From assembly GCF_005870085.1 (NCBI RefSeq), contig NZ_SZNM01000002.1, positions 124,001 through 188,000 on the forward strand: DNA of 64,000 bases, in the 5' to 3' direction. Shown here in pieces: positions 1 to 9,530 of the stretch. Both the position numbers and the translations under genes were made by a program. The notes under the pieces were generated by a model, which was not told the origin of the DNA, did no database searches, and saw only the letters and a program-made list of their open reading frames with translations. Each line of letters opens with the position of its first letter. Within the stretch, counting starts at the first letter, position 1. Origin of the DNA: Aquibacillus sediminis. GTDB taxonomy: Bacteria > Bacillota > Bacilli > Bacillales > Amphibacillaceae.

Positions 1-320
1 GAGTGATTGTTTATGATACGCTAATAAATGAACAGGCAAAGCAATCATTGCAAACATATCTAGTAAATGAAAATATTGATGCATGTACGTTCACGAGCCC
101 ATCAACTGTGCAAGCGTTCGAAGAGTTGGCAGGGGAGCATAGTAGAGAGATAAATCAATTGAAACAGGAAGCTCTATGTGTCTGTATTGGCACAACTACC
201 CAGAAAAAGGCCAAGCAACAAGGTTTTAAACATATTCGAACACCGGATCAGTTTACAATTGATGGCATGCTCGAAGAATTAGTAAACTACTTTAATAAGG
301 AAGGCAAGGTGCAACAATGA
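1..320 (+). CDS. hemD: Uroporphyrinogen-III synthase, C-terminal part (partial at window edge)
   Basis: HemD cyclises hydroxymethylbilane to uroporphyrinogen III in the cytoplasm. Only the last ~105 codons are present; the reading frame is open at the left edge, so the real start lies outside the window. The visible part contains the [10 protein letters not shown] stretch and the later [10 protein letters not shown] stretch, both typical of the second half of the HemD fold (the 'TSxxAV' and 'IGxxTA' regions). Its TGA stop overlaps the hemB ATG (ATGA), indicating translational coupling in a hem operon. The identification rests on these motifs together with the hemB-hemL context, because half of the protein is missing. 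Confidence 0.85.
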   Translation, partial: VIVYDTLINEQAKQSLQTYLVNENIDACTFTSPSTVQAFEELAGEHSREINQLKQEALCVCIGTTTQKKAKQQGFKHIRTPDQFTIDGMLEELVNYFNKEGKVQQ

Positions 321-1294
321 AAGATTTAACATTTAAACGACATCGAAGACTACGTTCATCTACTACAATGCGATCATTAGTACGAGAAACGAAGCTAACG
401 ACAGATGACCTTATTTACCCACTGTTTGTCGTGGAAGGGGAAAATATTCGCAATGAAGTATCATCAATGCCTGGTGTGTTTCAAGTCTCATTAGATTATT
501 TGGACGAGGAAATGAAAGATTTGACAACCTTGGGTATCAAGTCTGTCTTATTATTTGGGATTCCACAGGAAAAAGATGGTGTTGGTAGTCAAGCGTATTG
601 CGAGACAGGTATAATCCAGGAAGCATTGCGTCAAATTGGTAAAAATTTCCCGGATGTGCTCACGGTTGCGGACACTTGTCTTTGTGAGTATACCGACCAC
701 GGTCACTGTGGTGTGATCCATGATGGCGATGTACATAATGATGAAAGTCTCGAACTACATGTCAAAACAGCAATATCTCAAGCGCAAGCTGGGGCAGATA
801 TTATCGCTCCATCCAATATGATGGATGGGTTTGTTGCGGCTATACGCCAAGGATTAGATGAAGCTGGTTTTGAACATATTCCAGTGATGTCGTATGCAGT
901 CAAATACGCTTCCTCTCACTACGGTCCGTTTCGTGATGCAGCGGATGGTGCACCACAATTTGGTGATCGCAAAACATATCAAATGGATCCTGCCAATCGA
1001 ATCGAAGCATTTCGTGAAGCAGAATCTGATGTACAAGAAGGTGCAGATTTCTTAATCATAAAACCAGCACTATCCTATATGGATATCATCCGTGATATGA
1101 AAAATCGGTTTGACTTACCATTAGTTGCCTATAATGTTAGTGGAGAGTATTCCATGGTGAAAGCTGGAGCACTTAATGGATGGATAGATGAAAAAGAAAT
1201 TGTTCTTGAACAATTAACATCAATGAAACGTGCTGGTGCAGACTTAATTATTACCTATTTTGCGAAAGATGTCGCAAAATGGTTGAAACAATAA
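317..1294 (+). CDS. hemB: Delta-aminolevulinic acid dehydratase (porphobilinogen synthase)
   Basis: HemB condenses two 5-aminolevulinate molecules to porphobilinogen, the first common step of tetrapyrrole synthesis. The 325 residues match the family length. A cysteine-rich zinc site ([12 protein letters not shown], about residues 120-131) is present. The two active-site lysines lie in [16 protein letters not shown] (about 195) and [10 protein letters not shown] (about 248). The start overlaps the hemD stop and is preceded by an AGG-type ribosome site. hemL follows after 17 bases, so the three genes form one operon. Confidence 0.97.
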   Translation: MKDLTFKRHRRLRSSTTMRSLVRETKLTTDDLIYPLFVVEGENIRNEVSSMPGVFQVSLDYLDEEMKDLTTLGIKSVLLFGIPQEKDGVGSQAYCETGIIQEALRQIGKNFPDVLTVADTCLCEYTDHGHCGVIHDGDVHNDESLELHVKTAISQAQAGADIIAPSNMMDGFVAAIRQGLDEAGFEHIPVMSYAVKYASSHYGPFRDAADGAPQFGDRKTYQMDPANRIEAFREAESDVQEGADFLIIKPALSYMDIIRDMKNRFDLPLVAYNVSGEYSMVKAGALNGWIDEKEIVLEQLTSMKRAGADLIITYFAKDVAKWLKQ

Positions 1295-1311
1295 ATGTCG
1301 GAGGTATGAAT

Positions 1312-2598
1312 ATGGTAAACTTTGATCAGTCAATTGATGCGTATAAAGAAGCGGTTGATTTAATGCCTGGTGGGGTAAATTCACCTGTTCGGGCGTTTAA
1401 ATCGGTTGGTCTCAATCCAATTTTTATGGAAACTGGTAAAGGCTCTAAAATCTATGATATTGATGGTAATGATTATATTGATTATGTATTAAGCTGGGGA
1501 CCACTGATCCTAGGTCATGCAGATGAACGTGTCGTTGGCAAATTACAAGATGTTGTCGCCAATGGTACAAGCTTTGGTGCACCAACGATCCTAGAAAACA
1601 AACTAGCAAGCCTAGTAATTGAGCGTGTCCCATCAATTGAGATGGTCCGTATGGTGAACTCAGGAACAGAAGCAACAATGAGTGCTTTACGTTTAGCGAG
1701 AGGATACACAGGACGCGACAAAATTTTGAAATTTGAAGGAAACTATCATGGTCATGGGGATTCCTTGTTAATTAAAGCTGGTTCTGGTGTGGCTACATTA
1801 GGATTACCTGATAGCCCAGGGGTTCCAACGTCAATTGCTCAAAATACGATTACAGTGCCGTACAACGATTTTGAAAGTGTGCAATATGCATTTGAACAAT
1901 ATGGTGATGATATTGCAGCTGTAATTGTGGAACCTGTATCAGGAAATATGGGAGTTGTCCCACCAAAGGATGACTTCTTACAAAAACTACGCACGATTAC
2001 CGAAGACAAAGGCTCATTACTTATTTTTGATGAGGTGATGACAGGTTTCCGTGTAGGATATAACTGTGCCCAAGGTCATTTTGGTGTAACACCTGATTTA
2101 ACTTGTCTAGGAAAAGTGATTGGTGGCGGTCTTCCAGTCGGTGCTTATGGTGGTAAACGTGAGATTATGGAACGTATCGCACCAACAGGAGATATCTACC
2201 AAGCAGGTACATTGTCAGGCAACCCACTTGCAATGACAGCTGGTTATGAAACACTGAAAGCAATGGATCAAGATGCATACAAGCAAATTAATCGCAAAGT
2301 AGATCGTTTAATCGAAGGCTATCAGCAAGCATCTGAAGAATATGGGGTTTCCATTCAAATTAATCGAGCTGGTTCGATGGTTGGGGTATTCTTTACCGAT
2401 CAAGAAGTGGTTAACTTTGACACAGCAAATAGTTCAAACCTTGAGCATTTTGCTAGTTACTACCGCACCATGATTGAAGAAGGGATCTTTTTACCGCCTT
2501 CTCAATTTGAAGGAATCTTCCTATCCACAGCCCACACGGATGAGGATATTGAACATACTATTCAAGCAGCTAGAAAAGCATTTGCTAAATTAAAATAG
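1312..2598 (+). CDS. hemL: Glutamate-1-semialdehyde 2,1-aminomutase
   Basis: HemL is a PLP enzyme that converts glutamate-1-semialdehyde to 5-aminolevulinate, feeding HemB. The protein is 428 residues from ATG 1312. That start was chosen because GGAGG at 1300-1304 sits 7 bases upstream; ATG 1306 is too close and the frame upstream overlaps hemB. The PLP lysine is in [16 protein letters not shown] (about residue 268), and the class-III aminotransferase DEVMTGFR motif lies before it. A strong intrinsic terminator follows, making this the last gene of the hem operon. Confidence 0.97.
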   Translation: MVNFDQSIDAYKEAVDLMPGGVNSPVRAFKSVGLNPIFMETGKGSKIYDIDGNDYIDYVLSWGPLILGHADERVVGKLQDVVANGTSFGAPTILENKLASLVIERVPSIEMVRMVNSGTEATMSALRLARGYTGRDKILKFEGNYHGHGDSLLIKAGSGVATLGLPDSPGVPTSIAQNTITVPYNDFESVQYAFEQYGDDIAAVIVEPVSGNMGVVPPKDDFLQKLRTITEDKGSLLIFDEVMTGFRVGYNCAQGHFGVTPDLTCLGKVIGGGLPVGAYGGKREIMERIAPTGDIYQAGTLSGNPLAMTAGYETLKAMDQDAYKQINRKVDRLIEGYQQASEEYGVSIQINRAGSMVGVFFTDQEVVNFDTANSSNLEHFASYYRTMIEEGIFLPPSQFEGIFLSTAHTDEDIEHTIQAARKAFAKLK

Positions 2599-2606
2599 TT
2601 TATCTA

Positions 2607-2639
2607 AGGTAGGAGCTGATTCAAGGCTCCTGCCTTTTT
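2607..2639 (+). terminator. Rho-independent terminator of the hem operon
   Basis: A 10-bp stem, AGGTAGGAGC pairing with GCTCCTGCCT (one G-T pair), has a 9-base loop and is followed by a T run. It lies just after the hemL stop. Confidence 0.9.
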
Positions 2640-2679
2640 GTTTGGATTTTAAAAAGGTTGAGTGATTCATAATGTCGTA

Positions 2680-3068
2680 TAAGCTGTATTATACGACATT
2701 TCTGCACATAACTTTCGTCCATTCTTAATAAGATTAGTGCTGAACGGTGCTGCGGCAATACACTACGCTTTCCACGGGCGGCTGATGAGCCTCCTTGAAA
2801 ATACAAACCAATTTTCTGCGTGCGATGTAATGCTGCCGAAGCGTTCCTTGTCCTGCAGGAACAGCACGAGTCCGAAGACCCCATGAGTTAAGGAACGTAG
2901 GCTAAGATCGCCACGTCCTGTGGTAATGCCTGCGTGATCAACATCCTGTTGGCCCGAGGCCGTGTCCATGGAAAGCGTAGTATTCTGCCGCAGCGATTGG
3001 ATATCACTTATTTCAATCAGAATAGTAGAGAGCACAATTACGGAGGTTATGTCGAGTATTACAGTATA
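2680..3068 (-). repeat. Dispersed inverted-module repeat element, copy 1 (short, reversed)
   Basis: This non-coding element fills most of the hemL-spoVID gap. It is bounded by TAAGCTGTATTATACGACAT on the left and the imperfect inverse (ATGTCGAGTATTACAGTATA) on the right. Relative to the copies at 40.1 and 56.3 kb it is inverted: the stretch near 3050-2950, read on the minus strand, matches their left module (cggcagaatactacgctttcc type). The other module is truncated to about 2748-2800. The left end also forms a perfect hairpin with ATGTCGTATA at 2672. Short open frames inside it are not genes. No transposase is present. Confidence 0.75.
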
Positions 3069-3153
3069 TCTGACATGTCCATTATCTTTTACTCATATCC
3101 TTGTGATGGTGGGCGTATACATTTGGTATAAGGGAAACATTTACTATCATCAT

Positions 3154-3181
3154 GCATATTTTTAGTATTCTTTCATATATC
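3154..3181 (+). promoter_or_regulatory. Possible sigma-E-type promoter of spoVID
   Basis: GCATATT (3154-3160) and CATATATC (3174-3181) resemble the sigma-E -35 and -10 elements, with a 13-base spacer, slightly short. In B. subtilis spoVID is transcribed by sigma-E, which makes the match reasonable, but it is only a sequence resemblance. Confidence 0.4.
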
Positions 3182-3236
3182 TGAAGTGAGGGAAATGTAC
3201 GACTTGTGTCTTTGAATTTGAGGGGAGGAATTAGTT

Positions 3237-4391
3237 TTGACCAATCGTGATCAATCCGTATTCACGTTTGATTTAAATGAGTCATTATGGTTTAAAAGAG
3301 GACAGGAAGTGGATGAAATTATGGGGATTTCGCTGGAACCGGAAATTTCCATTCAAGAAGGAGAGGAATTTGTTTCAATTCGAGGTGTAATCGAATTAAA
3401 GGGAGAGTACTTCCAAGTACATGATACCGAGGCGACGGAGGAGCAAGAGGAACAAGATGTTTCATTACGTGACCAACCTTCTCAACGTTTTGTTGATCGT
3501 GTCGACAGTAATGAAGATGGTGTAAACGAATTTTTTCACAACTTTCCAGTAGAAGTATCGATTCCAAAATATCGAATTGAATCAATTGATGATGTGTTGG
3601 TAGGGATCGAATCTTTTGACTATGAAATTCCAGAAAATAGCCAATTAAAATTAAATGCAACAGTAGCTATTCACGGTGTAAGTGAAGGACAAGAACGTTC
3701 AGACAATGATGCAGCAGCAGAACCGGAAGCTGAAGCTATTGATTTACCAGAACCACCAGTGGATGAAACATTCGAATTTGATGTGAAGGAAAAAGACGAG
3801 TCGGTTTCAGAATTGGAATCTCCACCAGAACAAACAGAATCTCCTGAGAGAGAACCTGAAGCTGAAACGGAGTTACAAGATACTACACCACAATTAGAAG
3901 ACGAGGATACAGTCGAAGTAAATAGTGAATTAGAAGAAGTAGAATCGTCTGAAACTAAATCAGAGAAAGAGCGTTGGAAAAATAAAAAGTCGCAGTCGTT
4001 CGCAGAATTTTTTAGCCAGTTTGATAAGACTGAAAAGGAATCCGGTGATGATTATATCGAGGATAAGCAGGAGTCTTCTTCAATAGAGTCTAGTTTGGTC
4101 TCGTTTTCTGCACATGGAAAAGAGGAATCAAGTGAGGAACGGGAATCTTCTCGTGAAGACGAAACGGCAAATGACTCGTCTTATTTGCTAAATATTTTTG
4201 CTGATGAAGACGAAGAACGTGTCGCAAGTATGAAAATGTGCATTGTTCAGGAATCAGACACACTCGATTCGCTTGCAGAAAAATATAAAGTAACACCAAT
4301 GCAGTTATCCAATACGAATCGTTTGGAAAGTGATGAATTGTATGAAGGCCAAATTTTATATATTCCATCAAAGGTAACAAAAATCCAATAA
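3237..4391 (+). CDS. spoVID: Stage VI sporulation protein D (spore coat encasement protein)
   Basis: SpoVID drives encasement of the forespore by the coat and works with SafA. The 384-residue protein has a compact N-terminal domain beginning FTFDLNESLWFKRGQEV and a long acidic, Glu/Ser/Pro-rich low-complexity middle (about residues 155-320). It ends in a LysM domain (CIVQESDTLDSLAEKYKVT to YEGQILYIPS, about 333-380). The TTG start at 3237 is supported by GGGGAGGA upstream. Its place between hemL and ysxE is the B. subtilis order. A safA homologue lies at 45.2 kb. The variable middle is normal for this family. Confidence 0.93.
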   Translation: MTNRDQSVFTFDLNESLWFKRGQEVDEIMGISLEPEISIQEGEEFVSIRGVIELKGEYFQVHDTEATEEQEEQDVSLRDQPSQRFVDRVDSNEDGVNEFFHNFPVEVSIPKYRIESIDDVLVGIESFDYEIPENSQLKLNATVAIHGVSEGQERSDNDAAAEPEAEAIDLPEPPVDETFEFDVKEKDESVSELESPPEQTESPEREPEAETELQDTTPQLEDEDTVEVNSELEEVESSETKSEKERWKNKKSQSFAEFFSQFDKTEKESGDDYIEDKQESSSIESSLVSFSAHGKEESSEERESSREDETANDSSYLLNIFADEDEERVASMKMCIVQESDTLDSLAEKYKVTPMQLSNTNRLESDELYEGQILYIPSKVTKIQ

Positions 4392-4411
4392 ACTCAATTA
4401 TAAAATCCCTT

Positions 4412-4440
4412 GCACATATTGGTGTCAAGGGATTTTGTTT
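4412..4440 (+). terminator. Terminator between spoVID and ysxE
   Basis: AAAATCCCTTG pairs with CAAGGGATTTT around a loop that can itself pair (cac/gtg). A short T-rich tail follows. It separates spoVID from ysxE, so read-through into ysxE may be partial. Confidence 0.75.
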
Positions 4441-4464
4441 AGACTAGCTGGAGGGGAATTTTGT

Positions 4465-5496
4465 ATGAAAGACATTCAGCGAATTCTGGAAGCGTACCAA
4501 ATTAACGCTACGGAAATTGTTCCGATTACGAATCGTGTTTATAAGATTCACAGTCACAATTATACGTATGCGCTTAAACGTTCTAGGTTAACAAAAAGCG
4601 ATATAGACAAATGGAGTTATGTGTATCAATTGGCAAATCAACAACAGATTTCCTCAATTTTACCTGTCTATATGACAAGAAACGGTCAAGTCTTTTATCA
4701 TGACAACCAATCGGTCTATTATGTGACACCATGGATAGAGAAAAAAGAAATAGATGAACCAGAACATGAAATTGATTCTTTTTATCAAGAATTAGCGAAG
4801 TTGCATCAACAAACAAGACAAGCGAACGATTTGCGTTCCGATCAACTAGATCAAGTTATTTATCAAGAAAAAGAAAAGATGAACCATGCCCGCAATCGTT
4901 TGTTAACATTTGTTGAAACATTTGAACAACGCCATTATATGTCACCGTTTGAATTACATGTTTGCATGCAATATCGAGATATTGACTACGTGTTTCAACA
5001 ACTAGCAGATTGGTATGATTTCTATTTAGAGGATATTGAATCATACGGACACGGTGCATATGTGTTATGTCATGGGAATTTACGGGCTTCTCATAAAATT
5101 TTTCAACATAATAAAACGTATTTTATAAATTGGGAGCGTGCTTTTTATGGAAGCCCGGTAAATGATTTAGCAAGATATTTTTACAATGAATTGAAATATC
5201 ATGATAGTTACCTTGATCAATTCATTCAATCTTTTTCGATTTACGAACGATACAATCCTCTTAAACAAAGTGAACGAAGCCTCTTGGCTATTTATTTACT
5301 AACGCCAAGTAATTATCTTCGAGTCGTCGAAAATTATCACAGTGCAAACAACACTAAGGCACAAGCCTTTCAAATTAGAGAATTAGAATATCAATATCGT
5401 CGGTTAATGAATGGGCTAAATGTACAGCAACATTTCCATCAAATTAGAGAGGAGCTAAAAGAACAAGAGTTAGATCAGGAATTGGAGGATGACTAA
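4465..5496 (+). CDS. ysxE: Spore coat-associated protein, CotS family (YsxE)
   Basis: This is a member of the CotS/YsxE branch of the aminoglycoside-phosphotransferase-like kinase fold, found in spore coats; the substrate is unknown. The 343 residues include LCHGNLRASHKIFQ (about 207-220), corresponding to the catalytic HGDxxxxN loop. Here the usual aspartate is asparagine, and the metal-binding DxD position reads NWERA. The protein may therefore be catalytically dead. ATG 4465 was chosen because GGAGGGG lies 8 bases upstream; the open frame extends further but into the preceding terminator. Synteny with spoVID and valS supports the name. Confidence 0.88.
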   Translation: MKDIQRILEAYQINATEIVPITNRVYKIHSHNYTYALKRSRLTKSDIDKWSYVYQLANQQQISSILPVYMTRNGQVFYHDNQSVYYVTPWIEKKEIDEPEHEIDSFYQELAKLHQQTRQANDLRSDQLDQVIYQEKEKMNHARNRLLTFVETFEQRHYMSPFELHVCMQYRDIDYVFQQLADWYDFYLEDIESYGHGAYVLCHGNLRASHKIFQHNKTYFINWERAFYGSPVNDLARYFYNELKYHDSYLDQFIQSFSIYERYNPLKQSERSLLAIYLLTPSNYLRVVENYHSANNTKAQAFQIRELEYQYRRLMNGLNVQQHFHQIREELKEQELDQELEDD

Positions 5497-5681
5497 ATCC
5501 ATTCCAAATAAAAGGCGACAAATAGTCCAATAAAAATACCTAATAATAATACATCAAAGGTAGTTGGGAAAAAGATTGTTCGAATACCTTGAAAGATCAT
5601 GATCGGTAATGTACAACGTTCGATGACTAATAACCAGTATCTTGCCCATGGTGGAAGTCGATAGCGATAAAAACGTGCCAT
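5493..5681 (-). CDS. Small conserved-type membrane protein, function unknown
   Basis: A 62-residue protein is encoded tail-to-tail with ysxE, overlapping its stop by four bases. It has a basic N-terminus (MARFYRYRLPPWARYWLL) and two hydrophobic stretches, about residues 15-33 and 40-60, so it is probably a two-helix membrane protein. The start is well supported: on the minus strand AAGGAG lies 8 bases before the ATG. No known catalytic motif is visible. It is a real gene rather than a shadow, because it extends beyond ysxE and has its own ribosome site. Confidence 0.65.
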   Translation of the reverse strand: MARFYRYRLPPWARYWLLVIERCTLPIMIFQGIRTIFFPTTFDVLLLGIFIGLFVAFYLEWI

Positions 5682-5811
5682 GCTGTCACTCCTTCTATGG
5701 CTTTTGGTGTATTATATGCAATGGCCCATAGGCTGGTGCATGTTTCATGGGGAGAATTGTATTTTTATTTGCGCGTAAGTGTACCCAACTTGCGCGTGAA
5801 TTTTTGCATAC

Positions 5812-6059
5812 ATAATCGTATACTGGTTCCACGTTTTTGAGCAGATCCAGGGCACGATTAGCTCATAATCGTATACTGGTTCCATGCTTTTGAGCAGATC
5901 CAGGGCACGATTAGCTCATAATCGTATACTGGTTTCACGTTTTTGAGCAGATCCAGGGCACGATTAGCTCATAATCGTATACTGGTTTGATGCTTTTGAG
6001 TAGATCCAGGGCACGATTAGCTCATAATCGTATACTGGTTTGATGTTTTTGAGCAGATC
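5812..6059 (+). repeat. 53-bp tandem hairpin repeat, 4.7 units
   Basis: Units begin at 5812, 5865, 5918, 5971 and 6024, an exact period of 53; the last is incomplete. Each unit contains TAATCGTATACTGG and, 20 bases later, CCAGGGCACGATTA, which pair with 11 Watson-Crick pairs plus a wobble. The array is therefore a row of identical hairpins. Variation is mostly in the loop (ttccacg, ttccatg, tttgatg). No open frame runs through it. It lies between the small minus-strand gene and the valS promoter. Confidence 0.9.
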
Positions 6060-6154
6060 AGTTTTTTCAATCAGGGCAAACAAAGCTACAACAAGCACAC
6101 ACTAAGCTGTACGACTCATGAAAGAAGCCATTTGTAAAAAAAACAATAATTTTG

Positions 6155-6184
6155 TTGACTTATTTGTGCTAGTTTGGATAAAAT
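6155..6184 (+). promoter_or_regulatory. Sigma-A promoter of the valS leader
   Basis: TTGACT (6155-6160) and TAAAAT (6179-6184) are separated by 18 bases, immediately before the T-box leader. Transcription would start near 6191. Confidence 0.7.
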
Positions 6185-6190
6185 AGCTAG

Positions 6191-6451
6191 TATATAAGGA
6201 CAAATGCAAGGATAAGGAAGAGTACAAAGTAATGGCCTGAAGAGAGGGAAATCAGTAGCTGCAAGATTTCCTAGGAATCATGCTTTGGAAGGTCGCCTTG
6301 GATGCAGCTTCTTTGAAACAATAGTAGAAGGAGCCGGTGAACAGCCGTTAATTGATGAGTGTGTAAACGGGAGAAGTATGCCTGTTTACAAATGAAGGTG
6401 GTACCACGGAAATAATCCTTTTCGTCCTTTTGGGATGGAAGGATTTTTTTA
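6191..6451 (+). promoter_or_regulatory. T-box riboswitch of valS (tRNA-Val sensing)
   Basis: A tRNA-responsive leader controls valS by transcription antitermination. The conserved T-box sequence AAGGTGGTACCACGG is at 6396-6410, the stretch that pairs with the acceptor end of uncharged tRNA. The Stem I region holds AGTA near its base and an AGAGAGG stretch. A GTC (Val) at 6292-6294 in the context GAAGGTCGCC is the likely specifier codon. The terminator hairpin (AATCCTT / AAGGATT plus T run) is at about 6414-6451. The specifier assignment is by inspection; GGT, one base earlier, is the main alternative but would not fit valS. Confidence 0.93.
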
Positions 6452-6535
6452 ATGGGAAAAAATAATGCCAATGCCGTGGAAACAATCAACAAGTTAACAA
6501 CTAGGTTCACTGGATAGATTAAAGGAGGAAGAGTA

Positions 6536-9187
6536 ATGGATGAACATAAAGAAGTAGCATTACCACCGAAATATGATCCAACTGCGGTGGAAAAAGGACG
6601 CTACCAGTATTGGGTAGATGGGAAATTTTTTGAAGCGGAAAGGGATACGAATAAACAACCTTATACCATTGTGATTCCGCCACCAAACGTAACAGGGAAA
6701 TTACATATTGGACATGCGTGGGATACAACCTTACAAGATATTATTACGCGAATGAAACGGATGCAAGGCTATGATGTGTTGTATTTACCTGGAATGGACC
6801 ATGCTGGGATTGCGACTCAAGCGAAAGTAGAAGCAAAACTAAAGGAACAAGGACAAAGTAGATATGACCTTGGTAGAGAGAAGTTCTTGCAACAAGCATG
6901 GGACTGGAAAGAGGAATATGCTTCATTTATCCGAGAACAGTGGGCAAAATTAGGTTTAGGTCTAGATTACTCACGTGAACGTTTCACCTTAGATGAAGGC
7001 CTATCAGAAGCAGTCCGTGAAGTATTCGTTAAATTATACGAAAAAGGTTTGATCTACCGTGGCCAATATATTATCAATTGGGATCCAGCAACCAAGACAG
7101 CATTATCGGATATTGAAGTTATCTATGATGATGTGCAAGGCCATTTCTATCATATGCGTTATCCATTAAAAGATGGTTCTGGTCAAATTGAAGTGGCAAC
7201 AACTCGTCCAGAAACGATGCTAGGGGATACAGCTGTTGCCGTCCACCCTGAAGATGATCGTTATAAACACTTAATTGGTAAAAAAGTCGTTCTACCAATT
7301 GTCGGTCGCGAAATTGAAATTATTGGCGATGATTATGTTGATATGGAATTTGGTTCTGGTGCCGTTAAGATCACACCAGCTCATGATCCAAATGATTTTG
7401 AAATTGGAAACCGTCATGACCTAGAGCGCGTGCTTGTGATGAACGAAGACGGCACAATGAATGAAAATGCAGATAAATATCAAGGGATGGACCGTTTTGA
7501 ATGTCGAAAACAAATCGTGAAAGATTTACAGGAAGAGGGCGTATTGTTTGAGATTGAAGAACATATGCACTCTGTTGGCCATTCAGAGCGTAGTGGTGCG
7601 GTTGTCGAGCCATACCTATCTACTCAATGGTTTGTGAACATGCAACCACTTGCAGACTCAGCCGTTGAATTACAGAAGCAATCAGAAGATGAGAAAGTAA
7701 ACTTTGTTCCAAAGCGTTTTGAAGGTACTTATTTACATTGGATGGAAAATATCCGTGATTGGTGTATCTCACGCCAACTATGGTGGGGGCACCGTATTCC
7801 TGCATGGTACCATAAAGAAACTGGTGAGATGTATGTTGGAAAAGAGGCGCCAGCTGATGAAGAAAACTGGGAACAAGATGAAGATGTGTTGGATACATGG
7901 TTCTCTTCTGCACTATGGCCATTCTCTACTTTAAACTGGCCTGATACAGAAGATGAAGATTTCAAACACTTCTTCCCAACGAGTACGCTTGTTACAGGGT
8001 ATGATATCATCTTCTTCTGGGTAGCACGAATGATTTTCCAATCACTCGAGTTCAATGATCAGCGTCCATTTAAAGATGTGTTAATCCATGGTTTGGTTCG
8101 TGATGCACAAGGACGTAAGATGAGTAAGTCATTAGGAAATGGTGTCGATCCAATGGAAGTAATCGAGAAGTACGGTGCAGATTCCCTAAGATATTTCTTA
8201 GCGACAGGCTCGACACCTGGACAAGATTTACGTTTCCAATGGGAGAAAGTAGAATCAACTTGGAATTTCATCAATAAAATTTGGAATGCTTCTCGTTTCG
8301 TGTTAATGAATCTAGATAATCTTAACTATCAAGACATTGACTTAACAGGTGAAAAGTCTGTTGCTGACAAGTGGATTTTAACTCGACTTAATGAAACGAT
8401 TGATCATGTAAATAAAAACGTTGATAAATATGAATTTGGCGAAGCAGGAAGACATCTTTATAACTTTATTTGGGATGATTTCTGTGATTGGTATATTGAA
8501 ATGGCGAAACTTCCTTTATACGGGGAAGATGAAGCGGCTAAACATACAACAAGATCCGTGCTTGCTTATACATTAGATCAAATCATGCGTATGCTACATC
8601 CGTTCATGCCATTTGTTACTGAAGAGATTTGGCAACAATTGCCACATGAAGGGGAATCGATCACCCAAGCATCATGGCCAGTCGTTCGAGATGAACTGCA
8701 TGATGCGCAGGCAAGTGAACAAATGAAACGATTAGTAGATATCATTCGTTCGGTTCGTAACATCCGAGCTGAAGTAGATACACCAATGTCCAAACAAATT
8801 CAACTATTAATCCAAGCAAATAATGAGGATATAGTAGCTCAACTTGATACCAATCGTCATTACTTGGAGCGTTTCTGTAACCCAAGTGAGCTAACAATTG
8901 CAACAGAGGTGCAAGCTCCAGAAAAAGCCATGTCAGCGGTTGTGACTGGTGCAGATATCTTCTTACCATTAGAAGGGTTAATCGATGTCGATAAAGAAAT
9001 CGCTCGACTAGAAAAAGAACTCGAGAAATGGAACAAAGAAGTAGAACGTGTAGAGAAAAAATTAGCAAATGAAGGATTTGTTAAAAAGGCACCAGAAAAA
9101 GTAGTCGAAGAAGAAAAACAAAAACAACAAGACTATTTAGATAAACGAGCAAAAGTAGAAGCACGTATAAACGAGCTGCGTTCGTAA
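6536..9187 (+). CDS. valS: Valyl-tRNA synthetase
   Basis: ValS charges tRNA-Val with valine and edits misactivated threonine. The 883-residue class-Ia synthetase has the HIGH signature (residues 57-60) and KMSKS (about 528-532). Between them lies the CP1 editing domain ([19 protein letters not shown]). The C-terminus (about residues 815-883) is the Lys/Glu-rich coiled coil typical of ValS. The ATG is preceded by AAAGGAGGAA. It is controlled by the T-box upstream and followed by its own terminator, so it is monocistronic; in B. subtilis it runs into folC. Confidence 0.98.
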   Translation: MDEHKEVALPPKYDPTAVEKGRYQYWVDGKFFEAERDTNKQPYTIVIPPPNVTGKLHIGHAWDTTLQDIITRMKRMQGYDVLYLPGMDHAGIATQAKVEAKLKEQGQSRYDLGREKFLQQAWDWKEEYASFIREQWAKLGLGLDYSRERFTLDEGLSEAVREVFVKLYEKGLIYRGQYIINWDPATKTALSDIEVIYDDVQGHFYHMRYPLKDGSGQIEVATTRPETMLGDTAVAVHPEDDRYKHLIGKKVVLPIVGREIEIIGDDYVDMEFGSGAVKITPAHDPNDFEIGNRHDLERVLVMNEDGTMNENADKYQGMDRFECRKQIVKDLQEEGVLFEIEEHMHSVGHSERSGAVVEPYLSTQWFVNMQPLADSAVELQKQSEDEKVNFVPKRFEGTYLHWMENIRDWCISRQLWWGHRIPAWYHKETGEMYVGKEAPADEENWEQDEDVLDTWFSSALWPFSTLNWPDTEDEDFKHFFPTSTLVTGYDIIFFWVARMIFQSLEFNDQRPFKDVLIHGLVRDAQGRKMSKSLGNGVDPMEVIEKYGADSLRYFLATGSTPGQDLRFQWEKVESTWNFINKIWNASRFVLMNLDNLNYQDIDLTGEKSVADKWILTRLNETIDHVNKNVDKYEFGEAGRHLYNFIWDDFCDWYIEMAKLPLYGEDEAAKHTTRSVLAYTLDQIMRMLHPFMPFVTEEIWQQLPHEGESITQASWPVVRDELHDAQASEQMKRLVDIIRSVRNIRAEVDTPMSKQIQLLIQANNEDIVAQLDTNRHYLERFCNPSELTIATEVQAPEKAMSAVVTGADIFLPLEGLIDVDKEIARLEKELEKWNKEVERVEKKLANEGFVKKAPEKVVEEEKQKQQDYLDKRAKVEARINELRS

Positions 9188-9244
9188 GAGAAACTGTTGT
9201 TAAATAGAAATAGGCTGGACAAACAAAAATAGTTTAGTCACAGA

Positions 9245-9281
9245 AAAATCCGAACTAATTTGAATTAGTTCGGATTTTTTG
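9245..9281 (+). terminator. Terminator of valS
   Basis: AAATCCGAACTAA pairs with TTAGTTCGGATTT around a short loop, followed by a T run. Confidence 0.9.
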
Positions 9282-9350
9282 TTCTGGTTGCTTTTGGGTA
9301 AATCTAATACACGTTGCTTTTAAGTCATTTACAACTTGGAATTTCTGGTT

Positions 9351-9478
9351 GCGTTAAATTCGAGTCGCTTCTAAGTCGTTCACGACACGAAAAGCATCAC
9401 CTGCGTTAATTTCATGTCGCTTTTAAGGCATTCACGACACGAAAAACATCCCACGCGTTAAATTCGTGTCGCTTATAC
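9351..9478 (+). repeat. 52-bp tandem hairpin repeat, about 2.5 units
   Basis: Units start with GCGTTAA at 9351, 9403 and 9455, a period of exactly 52. A degenerate copy may precede them (9297-9350). Each unit holds a small inverted repeat, such as TTCATGTCG with CGACACGAA, around a 14-15-base loop. The architecture and period resemble the 53-bp array at 5.8 kb, but the sequence is unrelated. It occupies the valS to ATP-grasp intergenic space, which otherwise shows nothing. Confidence 0.8.
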
Positions 9479-9530
9479 ATCTTTAGAGTGGAATATATTA
9501 TTTCCTAGCTACCTTTCTACTATCATCCCG

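Noticed and set aside
2680-3068. Insertion sequence with a transposase
   Set aside because: Terminal inverted repeats are present, but no copy contains a transposase frame; a non-autonomous element is the most that can be said.
5812-6059. CRISPR array
   Set aside because: The whole 53-bp unit is repeated; there are no unique spacers and no cas genes in the window.
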